A stretch of 64,000 nt of DNA from Caulobacterales bacterium (lineage in GTDB: Bacteria; Pseudomonadota; Alphaproteobacteria; Caulobacterales; Caulobacteraceae). The position numbers were made by a program, and so were the translations under genes. The stretch spans positions 1-64,000 of the forward strand of contig JAEKKJ010000015.1 of assembly GCA_019510435.1 (NCBI GenBank), written 5' to 3'. Under the pieces are notes generated by a model. The model saw only the letters and a list, made by a program, of their open reading frames with translations, ran no database searches and was not told the origin of the DNA. Positions 1 to 10,870 of the stretch are shown in pieces; position 1 is the first letter of the stretch; each line of letters starts with the position of its first letter.

Positions 1-160
1 CGATATTGGCGGTGGTCTCCTGGATGACCGACTCGATCAGCGCAGCGTTCGACGCGCTCTGGAGATCCGCCGAGAAATAGTCGTGGATCACCAGGGCGCT
101 GGCCGGACTCGCGCCCAAGCCGCACGCCAGCAACGCCACCGTCACGACCTTCGCCCTCAT
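1..160 (-). CDS. N-terminal fragment of a secreted protein, runs off the window
   Basis: Reading leftward from an ATG at 160, the frame stays open for 53 codons to the window edge. The first 22 residues form a clear Sec signal peptide: a short basic start (MRAK), a hydrophobic core and an ASPASA cleavage site before LVIHDYF. The mature start (LVIHDYF, then a segment with NAALIESVIQ) recalls the beginning of secreted NF038122-type metalloproteases, which open with LVI followed by a helix near NAA. That resemblance is recalled and covers only about 30 residues, so the family is a guess. What is visible is an exported protein whose body lies to the left. Confidence 0.5.
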   Translation of the reverse strand, partial: MRAKVVTVALLACGLGASPASALVIHDYFSADLQSASNAALIESVIQETTANI

Positions 161-635
161 CACCCACCCCATCCGCAACCTGCAGTGGCTTCACCGTAGC
201 GAGGACCCAGCATCCAGACAATCGCAGGTCGATGAACCTTGCTCGGAGAGTCTCGGAACCGCCGCTGTTTGCCTAAGACTTCGGCAGGGATCGGGACCTC
301 GCGCCGTAAGCCACACGAACGCGATAAAGGCGTCCCGGCTGGACCTGCCAGCTGGTACGCCGCCGCCGCGGGCCCGTTCGTGTGGTTCCTGTGGTTCGTG
401 GTCGATTGAACAGAGCCGCCGCTGCCGCGGCGCCTCAAGTTTCCAACGGGCAGTCCTCCGCGCTTCCACCTGAGGCGCCCGCATCAAAACCACCCCCGCG
501 TGAACCCTCAGCGTCGCCGTCCGTTGACTTGAGGCGCGTGCGCCGTATGTTCCGCGCGCGTGGCGACCTCCGCCTGCGCAGCCGCGGTCGCGCCACACCC
601 GTTTTCCGGGAGGCCGCCCGCCCCACCGTTAGCTG
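161..635. other. Intergenic region upstream of the helicase gene, with inverted repeats
   Basis: I see no credible gene in this 475-base stretch. It holds two perfect inverted repeats: an 11-base pair (311-321 with 375-385, CCACACGAACG) and a 10-base pair (430-439 with 528-537, GCGCCTCAAG). The right arm of the second overlaps the -35 element of the promoter proposed for the helicase gene, so it could bind a dimeric regulator or fold in the nascent RNA. Open frames here have atypical composition and no homologue that I recognise. Confidence 0.5.
524..551 (+). promoter_or_regulatory. Putative sigma-70-type promoter of the DEAD-box helicase gene
   Basis: TTGACT (524-529) and TATGTT (546-551) are separated by 16 bases. 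Transcription would start near 558, giving a 5' leader of about 78 nt before the ATG at 636. The -35 box overlaps one arm of an inverted repeat. This is from inspection only. Confidence 0.45.
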
Positions 636-2354
<1,719 letters not shown>

Positions 2355-2377
2355 TCGCGGTTTTAACCCGTCGTTTG

Positions 2378-2402
2378 GGGTCCGTCCGTAAGGTGCGGAC
2401 CC
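2378..2402 (+). promoter_or_regulatory. Hairpin abutting the GGDEF start codon, ribosome-binding site in the loop
   Basis: GGGTCCG (2378-2384) and CGGACCC (2396-2402) form a perfect 7-bp stem ending one base before the ATG at 2403. The 11-nt loop contains AAGG (2390-2393), the only Shine-Dalgarno-like sequence, nine bases from the ATG. The ribosome-binding site is therefore displayed in a loop while the stem occupies the initiation region, an arrangement suited to translational control. Confidence 0.5.
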
Positions 2403-3461
2403 ATGTCGACGGACATCGATTCTCTCCTCCGCAGCCCCAAGGCCTATTTGCTGGCCCGCAAGGCCATTGAAGCCATGGAGGCCCACCGGGTCTGGCCGAC
2501 GGCGCTCAACTTCGAACTCTGGATGCACTTCGTTGCCGCCAAGGACAGCGTCGTCGCCGCCAAGATCAACACCCTGATCCAGTCCGGCGTGCCGTTCACC
2601 GACCAGGTGGGCGAGCAGATCGCCGCCGAATTCCTGCCCGGGGCCAAGCTCTCGGGCGAGATCCTGGACGCCGGAAAGAGCCTGTCCGAAGAGTTGGACA
2701 GCGTGTCGCGCGCCATCGAATCGGCCCGCGAGACCAGCGAGGCCTATGGCCAGCAACTGGCCACCGCCACCGAGTCCCTGGCCGAGCAGGACTCCGACGC
2801 TGTCCGCGCCATGGTCGAGAACCTCACCGTCGCCACCCGCAAGGTGCGCGAGGAGAATCAGGCGCTCGAAAGCCAGCTGGCCGACACCACCGACGAGCTC
2901 GGGCGCCTGCGCGAGCACCTTGAGCAGGTGCGCCGCGACGCCATGACCGACGCCCTGACCAGTCTCGCCAACCGCAAGGCCTTCGACGAGTGCCTGGAGC
3001 GCACCGTCGGCCAGGCGCAGCAGAAGGACGAGCCCCTCACCCTGGCGGTGGTGGACATCGACCACTTCAAGAACTTCAACGACACCTGGGGCCACCAGAC
3101 CGGCGACCAGGTGATCCGCTACGTCGCCAGCGTGATCGGCCGCATGGCCGAGGGCGCCCGCTTCGCCGCCCGCTATGGCGGCGAGGAGTTTGCGGTGGTG
3201 TTCCCGGGCGAGAAGGCCAGCGTCGCCCTGGCCGCCATGGAAGCCGCGCGCGAGGAGATCTCCTCGCGGATCCTCAAGCGCCGCTCCACCAACGAGGACC
3301 TGGGCGCGATCACCATCTCGGTGGGCATCGCCGAGGTCAAAGCTGGCGACCTGCCCGCCTCCCTGCTGGAGCGCGCCGACGGGGCGCTCTACGCCTCCAA
3401 ACGGTCCGGCCGTAACCGCTCCTCCCTAGCCGACCTCGGCTCGGAACCCCGCGCCGCCTGA
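2403..3461 (+). CDS. dgcB: Soluble diguanylate cyclase (GGDEF), DgcB-like
   Basis: Makes cyclic di-GMP from two GTP. The first 180 residues are helical without membrane segments and end in a coiled coil leading into the GGDEF domain, which opens with TDALTSLANR. The active-site loop is GGEEF (about 259-263), expected to be catalytic. The RxxD inhibitory site normally five residues before GGEEF is absent (EGAR instead), so classical product inhibition is not expected. Caulobacter DgcB (CC_1850 by recall), active in the motile-to-sessile switch, has the same layout and lies three loci from the helicase gene, which supports orthology. It follows the helicase gene by 48 bases. Start chosen at the ATG with AAGG nine bases upstream. 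Confidence 0.85.
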   Translation: MSTDIDSLLRSPKAYLLARKAIEAMEAHRVWPTALNFELWMHFVAAKDSVVAAKINTLIQSGVPFTDQVGEQIAAEFLPGAKLSGEILDAGKSLSEELDSVSRAIESARETSEAYGQQLATATESLAEQDSDAVRAMVENLTVATRKVREENQALESQLADTTDELGRLREHLEQVRRDAMTDALTSLANRKAFDECLERTVGQAQQKDEPLTLAVVDIDHFKNFNDTWGHQTGDQVIRYVASVIGRMAEGARFAARYGGEEFAVVFPGEKASVALAAMEAAREEISSRILKRRSTNEDLGAITISVGIAEVKAGDLPASLLERADGALYASKRSGRNRSSLADLGSEPRAA

Positions 3462-3551
3462 CGCGCGCCGCGATCGCCGCCGCGTTTTTCCTTGGCTGAC
3501 GCCGGGGTATCTGGCCTTGACTCCGCCCTCACGGATTCAAGGGAGACGGCC

Positions 3552-4355
3552 ATGGACGGCGCTCAGACCCCCACCAAGGTCAAGACTTCGGTCGACGCCG
3601 GCGTCGGCGTGATCACGCTCTCCGACCCCTCCACCCTGAACGCGGCGGGCCTGGACCTGATGGCCGAGCTGACCGCGGCGTTCAACGACCTGGCCTATGG
3701 CGACAAGGCCCGGGCGATCGTCATCACCGGCGAGGGCCGCGGCTTCTGCTCCGGCGCCAACCTCTCCGGCGGCGGCGGCGCGCGCGCCACCGACCCGTCG
3801 GCCGGGCCGAACCAGGCGCTGCTGAAGACCTTCAACCCCTTCGTCTCGGCGGTGCGCAAGTCGCCCAAGCCGCTGGTGGCGGCGGTGAACGGCGTGGCGG
3901 CCGGCGTCGGCGTCTCCCTGGCCCTGGCCTGCGACCTCGCCGTGGCGGCCGAGAGCGCCTACTTCCTACTGGCCTTCCGCCGCATCGGCCTGGTGCCGGA
4001 CGGCGGCGCCACCTGGATGCTGCCGCGGCTGGTGGGCAAGGCCCGGGCGATGGAACTGATGCTGCTGGGCGAGAAGCTGCCGGCCAAGACGGCCGCCGAC
4101 TGGGGCCTGATCAACAAGTGCGTGCCCGACGCCGAGCTGATGGACGCGGCCATGCAATACGCCCGCGCCCTGGCGGACGGCCCGGCCTCGCTGGGCCTGA
4201 CCCGCAATCTCGTCTGGGACTCGCTGGACGCGGCGTGGGGCGAGCAGCTGGAGGCCGAGGCCTACGCCCAGGGCGACGCCCAGCGCACCGCCGATGCGCG
4301 CGAGGGCGTGACGGCCTTCGTCGAGAAGCGCCCGGCGAAGTTCACCGGCCGCTAG
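3552..4355 (+). CDS. Enoyl-CoA hydratase/isomerase, PaaG-like
   Basis: Crotonase-fold protein of 267 residues. The start is the ATG at 3552, preceded by AGGGAGA; an upstream in-frame start at 3492 would add 20 residues without support. The oxyanion-hole segment (GFCSGANL) and central helix (NGVAAGVGVSLALACD) are present. The two glutamates of classical hydratase are missing: Ser occupies the first position and an FRRIGLVPDGG segment with Asp replaces the second. This pattern and the tail (REGVTAFVEKR, KFTGR) match PaaG, the epoxyphenylacetyl-CoA isomerase, better than FadB or EchA. It probably isomerises or hydrates an acyl-CoA, but the substrate is unknown because no other paa gene is near. 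Confidence 0.85.
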   Translation: MDGAQTPTKVKTSVDAGVGVITLSDPSTLNAAGLDLMAELTAAFNDLAYGDKARAIVITGEGRGFCSGANLSGGGGARATDPSAGPNQALLKTFNPFVSAVRKSPKPLVAAVNGVAAGVGVSLALACDLAVAAESAYFLLAFRRIGLVPDGGATWMLPRLVGKARAMELMLLGEKLPAKTAADWGLINKCVPDAELMDAAMQYARALADGPASLGLTRNLVWDSLDAAWGEQLEAEAYAQGDAQRTADAREGVTAFVEKRPAKFTGR

Positions 4356-4359
4356 AGGC

Positions 4360-5205
4360 TCAGCGGCGAGGACAGGTGGGCGGCCAGGCTTCGCGGCCGC
4401 TCCTCACCACCATCAGCTCCCCGGACTTCGGCTCGCCGGCGTCGCGGGCGAACATCAGCGAGCGGCCGCTGGGCGAGAACAGCGCGCCGATCTCGCTGCC
4501 GTTGCCGTTGATCGCGGGACCCAGCTTGGTCCGCGGCCCCCAGCCGGCGCCGGCCTTGCGCGAGACGAAATAGTCGCTGCCCGCCTGCACCAGCAACGCC
4601 GTCCCATCGGGCGTCGGCAACGGCTCATACTCGTCGCCGGCGGTGTTCACGCCCGGCCCCAGGTTCTCGACGGTCCAGCGCCCCTTGGCCTGGCGCGCGC
4701 GCCAGATGTCGGTCTTGCCCTGCCCGCCGGGCCGGTCCGAGCCGAAATAGAGCCAGCCGTCCGCGCCCAGCCGCGGAAACCACTCAGCGCCGCTGGAATT
4801 CACCGGCTCCGGCAGCCGCTCCGGCTTGCCCCAGCCACCCTTGGCGGTGCGCGCCACCGTCCAGATGTCCAGGTCCTTGCTGCGTTTGCCGCCGGTCGCG
4901 CGGGTGGAGATGAAATAGAGTCGCCGGCCGCCCGGCGCGAACCAGGGGTCGGCCTCGAGGCCAGGCGCGGCGAACGGCGCATCGACCGGCGCGGCCCAGC
5001 CGTCGCGCGTGCAGCGGCTCAGCAGGATGCGCCAGCCGGAGAAGGTCTTGTCGCTGCGGACGAAATAGAGGTCGCCGGTCCACGGGTCGAACGCCGGGTG
5101 CGACTCGAACATCGGGCTGGAGATGGCGGGCGGCGCCCAGGCTTCGGCCTTGCCGTCCGGCGCCGCCAGGATGCTCAGCAAGGCGGCGGCGAGGACGGGC
5201 AGCAT
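4360..5205 (-). CDS. Exported WD40-like beta-propeller (PD40) protein
   Basis: 281 residues starting with a short signal-peptide-like segment (MLPVLAAALLSILAA). The remainder consists of repeats of the TolB/PD40 kind: aromatic-rich blade motifs such as LYFVRSD, LYFISTR, LYFGSDRPGG and repeated DIW. Proteins of this family are periplasmic and mediate protein contacts or bind glycans; no enzymatic residues are evident. The ATG lies three bases downstream of the sufA stop, so it is probably transcribed with the suf operon, although no functional link to Fe-S assembly is obvious. Its stop is four bases from the convergent enoyl-CoA hydratase stop. Confidence 0.75.
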   Translation of the reverse strand: MLPVLAAALLSILAAPDGKAEAWAPPAISSPMFESHPAFDPWTGDLYFVRSDKTFSGWRILLSRCTRDGWAAPVDAPFAAPGLEADPWFAPGGRRLYFISTRATGGKRSKDLDIWTVARTAKGGWGKPERLPEPVNSSGAEWFPRLGADGWLYFGSDRPGGQGKTDIWRARQAKGRWTVENLGPGVNTAGDEYEPLPTPDGTALLVQAGSDYFVSRKAGAGWGPRTKLGPAINGNGSEIGALFSPSGRSLMFARDAGEPKSGELMVVRSGREAWPPTCPRR

Positions 5206-5208
5206 GGA

Positions 5209-5607
5209 TCAGTCGAGCTTGGCCGGTTGGATGGTGACGCTTTCGCCGCAGCCGCAGGCGTCGGTCTCGTTGGGATTACGGAACACGAACTTGGCGGCCA
5301 GTCGAGTGACCTCGTAGTCAATCTCCGTACCCAAGAGGAACAACACGGCCTTGGGCTCCACCAGGATCGTCACGCCCTTGTCCTCGACCACCTCGTCCAT
5401 CGGGTCGGCCTGCTCCGCATATTCCAGGACATATTCCTGGCCCGCGCAGCCGCCGTTCTTCACGCCGACGCGCAGGCCCGCATAGGGCTTTTCGGCCTTG
5501 CCCATGATCTCGCGCACGCGGGTCGCGGCGGCCTCGCTGAGGGTGACCACCTTGGGACGGGGCCGGCGCGGCCGCGGGGCCGGCGGGATGAGGTCCAGGT
5601 TTTCCAT
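5209..5607 (-). CDS. sufA: SufA/IscA-type Fe-S cluster carrier
   Basis: 132-residue A-type carrier that receives clusters from SufBCD and passes them to apoproteins. The three conserved ligand cysteines are visible: one in NGGCAGQEY and two in the C-terminal CGCGE. The N-terminus carries a short proline/arginine-rich extension (PRPRRPRP) before the conserved core. The start is the ATG at 5607, which shares one base with the upstream sufT stop (TGATG); the longer frame from 5661 lies inside sufT. It is the last clear suf gene of the operon. Confidence 0.93.
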   Translation of the reverse strand: MENLDLIPPAPRPRRPRPKVVTLSEAAATRVREIMGKAEKPYAGLRVGVKNGGCAGQEYVLEYAEQADPMDEVVEDKGVTILVEPKAVLFLLGTEIDYEVTRLAAKFVFRNPNETDACGCGESVTIQPAKLD

Positions 5608-5984
5608 CAGAACATGTTCAGCTGCAGCTTGGCCTCGTCGCTCATGCGCGAGGGGTCCCACGGCGGGTCGAACACCAGCTCCACGCGGCAGGAACGGACC
5701 TCCGCGATCTCCTTGACCGCGTCCTCCACCCAGCCGGGCATCTCGCCGGCCACCGGACAGCCGGGCGCCGTCAGGGTCATGTCGATGGCCACGTCCTTGT
5801 CGTCGGAGACGTCGACCTTGTAGATCAGGCCCAGCTCGTAGATGTCGACCGGGATCTCCGGGTCGTAGACCGTCTTCAGCTTCTCGATCAGCTTGTCGGT
5901 CAGCACGTCGAGTTCCGCCTGCGACAGCGGAGCCGGGGCTTCGGCGGAGGGTTCCAAGGCGGTGGCGTCGTCCATGGGGCTCAT
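5607..5984 (-). CDS. sufT: SufT, MIP18/DUF59-family Fe-S assembly factor
   Basis: 125-residue protein with the MIP18 (DUF59) signature: DPEIPVDIYELGLIY, then LTAPGCP with the conserved cysteine, then DPPWDPSRMSDEAK near the C-terminus. SufT proteins act as auxiliary factors in Fe-S protein maturation. The ATG immediately abuts the sufS stop and the stop overlaps the sufA start by one base, so translation is probably coupled. A second ATG three codons in is an alternative start. Confidence 0.92.
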   Translation of the reverse strand: MSPMDDATALEPSAEAPAPLSQAELDVLTDKLIEKLKTVYDPEIPVDIYELGLIYKVDVSDDKDVAIDMTLTAPGCPVAGEMPGWVEDAVKEIAEVRSCRVELVFDPPWDPSRMSDEAKLQLNMF

Positions 5985-7199
5985 TTACGCAAAGAAGGCC
6001 TGGGCCTTGGTCAAGGCGTCGACGAAGGCGTCGGCCTCTTCCAAGGTGTTATATAGGGCGAAGGAGGCGCGGGCGCTCGACGTCACGCCGAAACGCCGCA
6101 TCAAGGGCTCGGCGCAGTGCGTGCCGGCGCGGACCGCCACGCCGTAGCGGTCCAGGATCTGGGCCACGTCGTGGGCGTGGGCGCCGTCGACGGTGAAGGA
6201 CAGGATCGCGCCCTTCGCCGGCGCCTCACCGATCACCCGCAGCCAATTGGCGCCGTTCAGGCGCTCGCGGACCCGGGCGTAGAGCGCATGCTCGTGCTGG
6301 GCCACCGCCTCGCGATCGAGCGCTCCGATCCAGTCGATGGCGGCGCCCAGGCCGATGGCCTCCAGGATTGGCGGCGTGCCGGCCTCGAAGCGATGCGGCG
6401 GATCGGCATAGGTGATCTGGTCCTGGCTGACGGTCCCGATCATCTCGCCGCCGCCCTGGTAGGGCGGAAGCGCCGCCAGTTTCTCGGCCTTGCCGTAGAG
6501 AATGCCGATGCCGGTGGGGCCATAGAGCTTGTGGCCGGAGAAGACGTAGAAGTCGGCGTCGATGTCCTTCACGTCCACAGGCCGGTGGACGATCGCCTGG
6601 CAGCCGTCGAACAGCACCAGCGCCCCGGCCTCGTGCGCCATCCGCGCCAGGTCCTTGGCGTCGTTGATGGTGCCCAGCACGTTGGACATGTGGCTGAGCG
6701 CCACCACGCGCGTCCTGGGTCCCAGCAGGCTCTGGAAATGGCCCAGGTCCAGCTGGCCGTCGTCGGTGACCCGCACCCACTTCAGCACCACGCCCTTGCG
6801 CTCGCGCAGGAAGTGCCAGGGGACGATATTGGCGTGGTGCTCCATCTCCGAGAGCACGACCTCGTCGCCCGCCTGCAGGAAGGTCCCGATGCCGGCCGCA
6901 ACCAGGTTCACCGCCTCGGTGCCGCCCTTGGTGAACACGATCTCGCTGGGCTCGGCCCCGAGGAAGGCCGCCACCTTCTGCCGGGCGCCCTCGTAGGCGT
7001 CGGTGGTCTCGTTGGCCAGGGTGTGCAGGCCGCGGTGCACATTGGCGTAAGAGTGCTCCATCGCGTGCGTCATCGCCGCGATCACCGCCCGCGGCTTCTG
7101 GGCCGAGGCGGCGCTGTCCAGGTAGACCAGCGGCCTGCCGTGAACCTGGCGCTGCAGGATCGGGAACTCGGCCCGGATGGCTTCGGCGTCGAAGGCCAT
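5985..7199 (-). CDS. sufS: Cysteine desulfurase SufS (class II)
   Basis: 404-residue PLP enzyme that takes sulfur from cysteine as an enzyme-bound persulfide. The PLP-binding lysine is in SGHKLYGPTG and the persulfide cysteine in RAGTHCAEPLM, the RxGHHC-type motif of class II (SufS) enzymes. The N-terminus (IRAEFPILQ, then LVYLDSAAS) is typical. It lies between sufD (two bases away) and sufT (directly adjacent). No SufE is encoded next to it, although class II enzymes generally need SufE or SufU. This operon also encodes a second, class I desulfurase at its 5' end. Confidence 0.96.
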   Translation of the reverse strand: MAFDAEAIRAEFPILQRQVHGRPLVYLDSAASAQKPRAVIAAMTHAMEHSYANVHRGLHTLANETTDAYEGARQKVAAFLGAEPSEIVFTKGGTEAVNLVAAGIGTFLQAGDEVVLSEMEHHANIVPWHFLRERKGVVLKWVRVTDDGQLDLGHFQSLLGPRTRVVALSHMSNVLGTINDAKDLARMAHEAGALVLFDGCQAIVHRPVDVKDIDADFYVFSGHKLYGPTGIGILYGKAEKLAALPPYQGGGEMIGTVSQDQITYADPPHRFEAGTPPILEAIGLGAAIDWIGALDREAVAQHEHALYARVRERLNGANWLRVIGEAPAKGAILSFTVDGAHAHDVAQILDRYGVAVRAGTHCAEPLMRRFGVTSSARASFALYNTLEEADAFVDALTKAQAFFA

Positions 7200-7201
7200 G
7201 C

Positions 7202-8230
7202 TCAGCCCCTCAGCCTTTCCGCCGCCCAGGCGCGCACGACGTCGCGCGCGGCCTCGTGCGCGATGCGATCCGCGACCTCACCGACGAAGGCTTCGGTCAG
7301 GAGCGCGCGCGCTTCGGCCTCGGGAATCCCCCGCTGGCGGGCGTAGAACAGCGCGTCCTCGTCCAGGGCGCCGACGGTGTTGCCATGCGCACAGGAGACG
7401 TCGTCCGCGTGGATCAGCAGTTCGGGCCTGGCGTCCACCTCGGCCCGGTCGGAAAGGATCAGGGCGTGGTGGCCCATGCGCGCGTCGGTCCGGTCGGCGC
7501 CCTCGGCGACCACGATGCGGCCCTGGAACACGCCACGGGCCTGGTCCCGGACCACGCCCTTGGTGAGCTGGGCGGTCACGCCGTCGACGCCGGCGTGGGT
7601 CACGACGGTCGTGAGGTCGGCGTGGCGCTTGCCGGAGAGCAGATAGACGCCGTCCAGCCGCAGCTCGGCATGGCCGCCGGGGTGCGCCACCGTGGTCTCG
7701 AGGCGCTGGCGGCGCGCACCGGTGGTGAGCGTGGTCTGGGCGAAAGCCGCGCCCGCGGCGAGGGTCACCTCGGCCTGGCTGACGCTGACCCCCTCGGCGC
7801 CGTCGGCCGCCAGCACGATGCGCTCCATGCTGGCGCCCTCGCCCAGGCTGAAGACGAGGCCCGTCTGGCTGAGGTAGCCGCCCTCGTCGCCCTCGTAGCT
7901 TTCCAGGAGAATGAGGCGGCCGCCCACCTCCACGTCGATGGAGATGCGCGCCGCGTGCGCGCCGGAGCCGCGGGAGACGATCCGCAGGGCGACCGTGCGG
8001 GATTGCGCCGGCTCGACGGTGATGTGGACCGCGTCACGGCCGTTGACGATGGTCACGACCTCGCCGGCCAGGGCGTCGAAGGGCCCCGGTCCCAGTTCGC
8101 CGTCGAACGCCGCCGACGGCTCCGGCACCGCGCGGATCAGGCCGCGCAGGTCGGTCCAGCGCCAGTCCTCGTCGCGCTTTCCGGGCAGCGCGGCGGCGTC
8201 GCGGGCCTTGATGGCGGCGGCGACGCTCAA
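7202..8230 (-). CDS. sufD: Fe-S cluster assembly scaffold subunit SufD
   Basis: 342-residue partner of SufB in the SufBC2D scaffold. The C-terminal half is the right-handed beta-helix core (GRIVVAEGADRTDARMGH, then SDRAEVDARPELLI), followed by the conserved HADDVSCAHGNTVG and the helix LFYARQRGI shared with SufB. The histidine in AHGNTVG belongs to the SufB-SufD interface region. The ATG overlaps the sufC stop by four bases (ATGA), and the stop is two bases before sufS. Confidence 0.95.
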   Translation of the reverse strand: MSVAAAIKARDAAALPGKRDEDWRWTDLRGLIRAVPEPSAAFDGELGPGPFDALAGEVVTIVNGRDAVHITVEPAQSRTVALRIVSRGSGAHAARISIDVEVGGRLILLESYEGDEGGYLSQTGLVFSLGEGASMERIVLAADGAEGVSVSQAEVTLAAGAAFAQTTLTTGARRQRLETTVAHPGGHAELRLDGVYLLSGKRHADLTTVVTHAGVDGVTAQLTKGVVRDQARGVFQGRIVVAEGADRTDARMGHHALILSDRAEVDARPELLIHADDVSCAHGNTVGALDEDALFYARQRGIPEAEARALLTEAFVGEVADRIAHEAARDVVRAWAAERLRG

Positions 8231-9000
8231 GCGGCCCTCGCGTACTTGTCGTAGCCTTCGCGCTCCAGCTCCAGCGCCAGCTCCGGGCCGCCGGAGGCGA
8301 CGATGCGGCCGGCGGAGAGCACGTGGACGCGGTCCGGCCGGATATAGTCAAGGAGGCGCTGGTAGTGGGTGATCACCAGCATGGCGCGCTCGGGGCTGCG
8401 CAGGGCGTTCACCCCGTCGGCGACGATGCGCAGGGCATCGATGTCGAGGCCGCTGTCGGTCTCGTCCAGGATCAGGAAGCGCGGCGAAAGCATCGCCATT
8501 TGAAAGATTTCCATCCGCTTCTTCTCACCGCCGGAGAAGCCGACGTTGAGCGCGCGCTTCAGCATGTCGAAGTCGATCTTCAGCGCGCCCGCGGTGGCCC
8601 GCGCCAGCTTCAGGAACTCCGGCGCGGTGATCTCCGGCTCGCCGCGCGCCTTGCGCTGGGCGTTGAGCGCCGTGCGGATGAAGGTCAGCGCCGGAACCCC
8701 TGGAATCTCCAGCGGATATTGGAACGAGAGGAAGACGCCCTTGGCGGCCCGTTCCTCAGGTTCAAGGGCCAGCAGGTCCTCGCCGTCCAAGGTCGCGCCG
8801 CCGGCGGTGACCTCGTAGCCCTCACGGCCGGTCAGGATATAGCTCAGCGTCGACTTGCCGGCGCCGTTCGGGCCCATGATGGCGTGCACCTCGCCGGCGG
8901 GGACCTCCAGCGAAAGCCCTTTCAGGATCTCCTTGTCCTCGACGCGGGCGTGCAGGTCGGAGATGGCCAGCATGGCCTTGCGGTCGCTGGGCGACGTCAT
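8227..9000 (-). CDS. sufC: SufC ATPase of the SufBCD complex
   Basis: 257-residue ABC-type ATPase that powers the SufBCD scaffold. Walker A is GPNGAGKST, the signature is FSGGEKKRMEI and Walker B ends LILDETDSGLD, with the His switch in VITHYQR. It is cytosolic, with no membrane segment. The start ATG overlaps the stop of the upstream 135-residue gene (ATGA), and its own stop overlaps sufD the same way. Confidence 0.96.
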   Translation of the reverse strand: MTSPSDRKAMLAISDLHARVEDKEILKGLSLEVPAGEVHAIMGPNGAGKSTLSYILTGREGYEVTAGGATLDGEDLLALEPEERAAKGVFLSFQYPLEIPGVPALTFIRTALNAQRKARGEPEITAPEFLKLARATAGALKIDFDMLKRALNVGFSGGEKKRMEIFQMAMLSPRFLILDETDSGLDIDALRIVADGVNALRSPERAMLVITHYQRLLDYIRPDRVHVLSAGRIVASGGPELALELEREGYDKYARAA

Positions 9001-9400
9001 TTGGGGGTCTCGTCGGCGAGGAATTGGGCCATGACCGCCAGGGCGTCCTCGACGCTTTCGACGGTCTCCTGCTTGCGCGGCGCGGCCGAGCCGGGCGCGG
9101 TGGTGCGCTTGTCGGACAGGGTCACGCTCGCCTTGCCGCCCTCGAAATAGGCGGCGATGCGGAAGTTCTTGTGGTCCAGCGAGACCGTGTAGCGGCGCAG
9201 GTCCGCCGAAAGGCCCCGCGTCTGCAGGAAGGCGCCGTCCGCGGTCACCGCATCGTGCAACGCCTTGGCGCCCCCAAGATCGGCCGCCTGCTGGGCCCGC
9301 TCGGCGTCCTCGCGGGCGCGCCGCTCCATCTCGCGGCGGGCGAACTCGGTCTCAAAGGCGTCCTTCAGCGACAGCGCCTTGGGCTTCCTCGTGCGCGTGC

Positions 9401-9404
<4 letters not shown>
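8997..9404 (-). CDS. Unknown protein encoded between sufB and sufC
   Basis: 135 residues. I do not recognise the family. The first 50 residues are highly charged and helical, rich in Arg, Glu and Lys ([20 protein letters not shown]). The remainder looks globular, with a segment resembling a small beta sheet ([20 protein letters not shown]) and a helical C-terminus. It contains no cysteine, so it is not itself a cluster carrier. The ATG at 9404 overlaps the sufB stop by four bases and its stop overlaps the sufC start by four, so it is tightly built into the operon and probably serves SufBCD. The longer frame to 9677 lies inside sufB. Confidence 0.8.

Positions 9405-10869
<1,465 letters not shown>

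Positions 10870-10870
<1 letters not shown>

Noticed and set aside
2363..2377. CtrA-like TTAA-N7-TTTG before the diguanylate cyclase gene
   Set aside because: Only the first half-site matches fully; a TTAA alone is not sufficient evidence.
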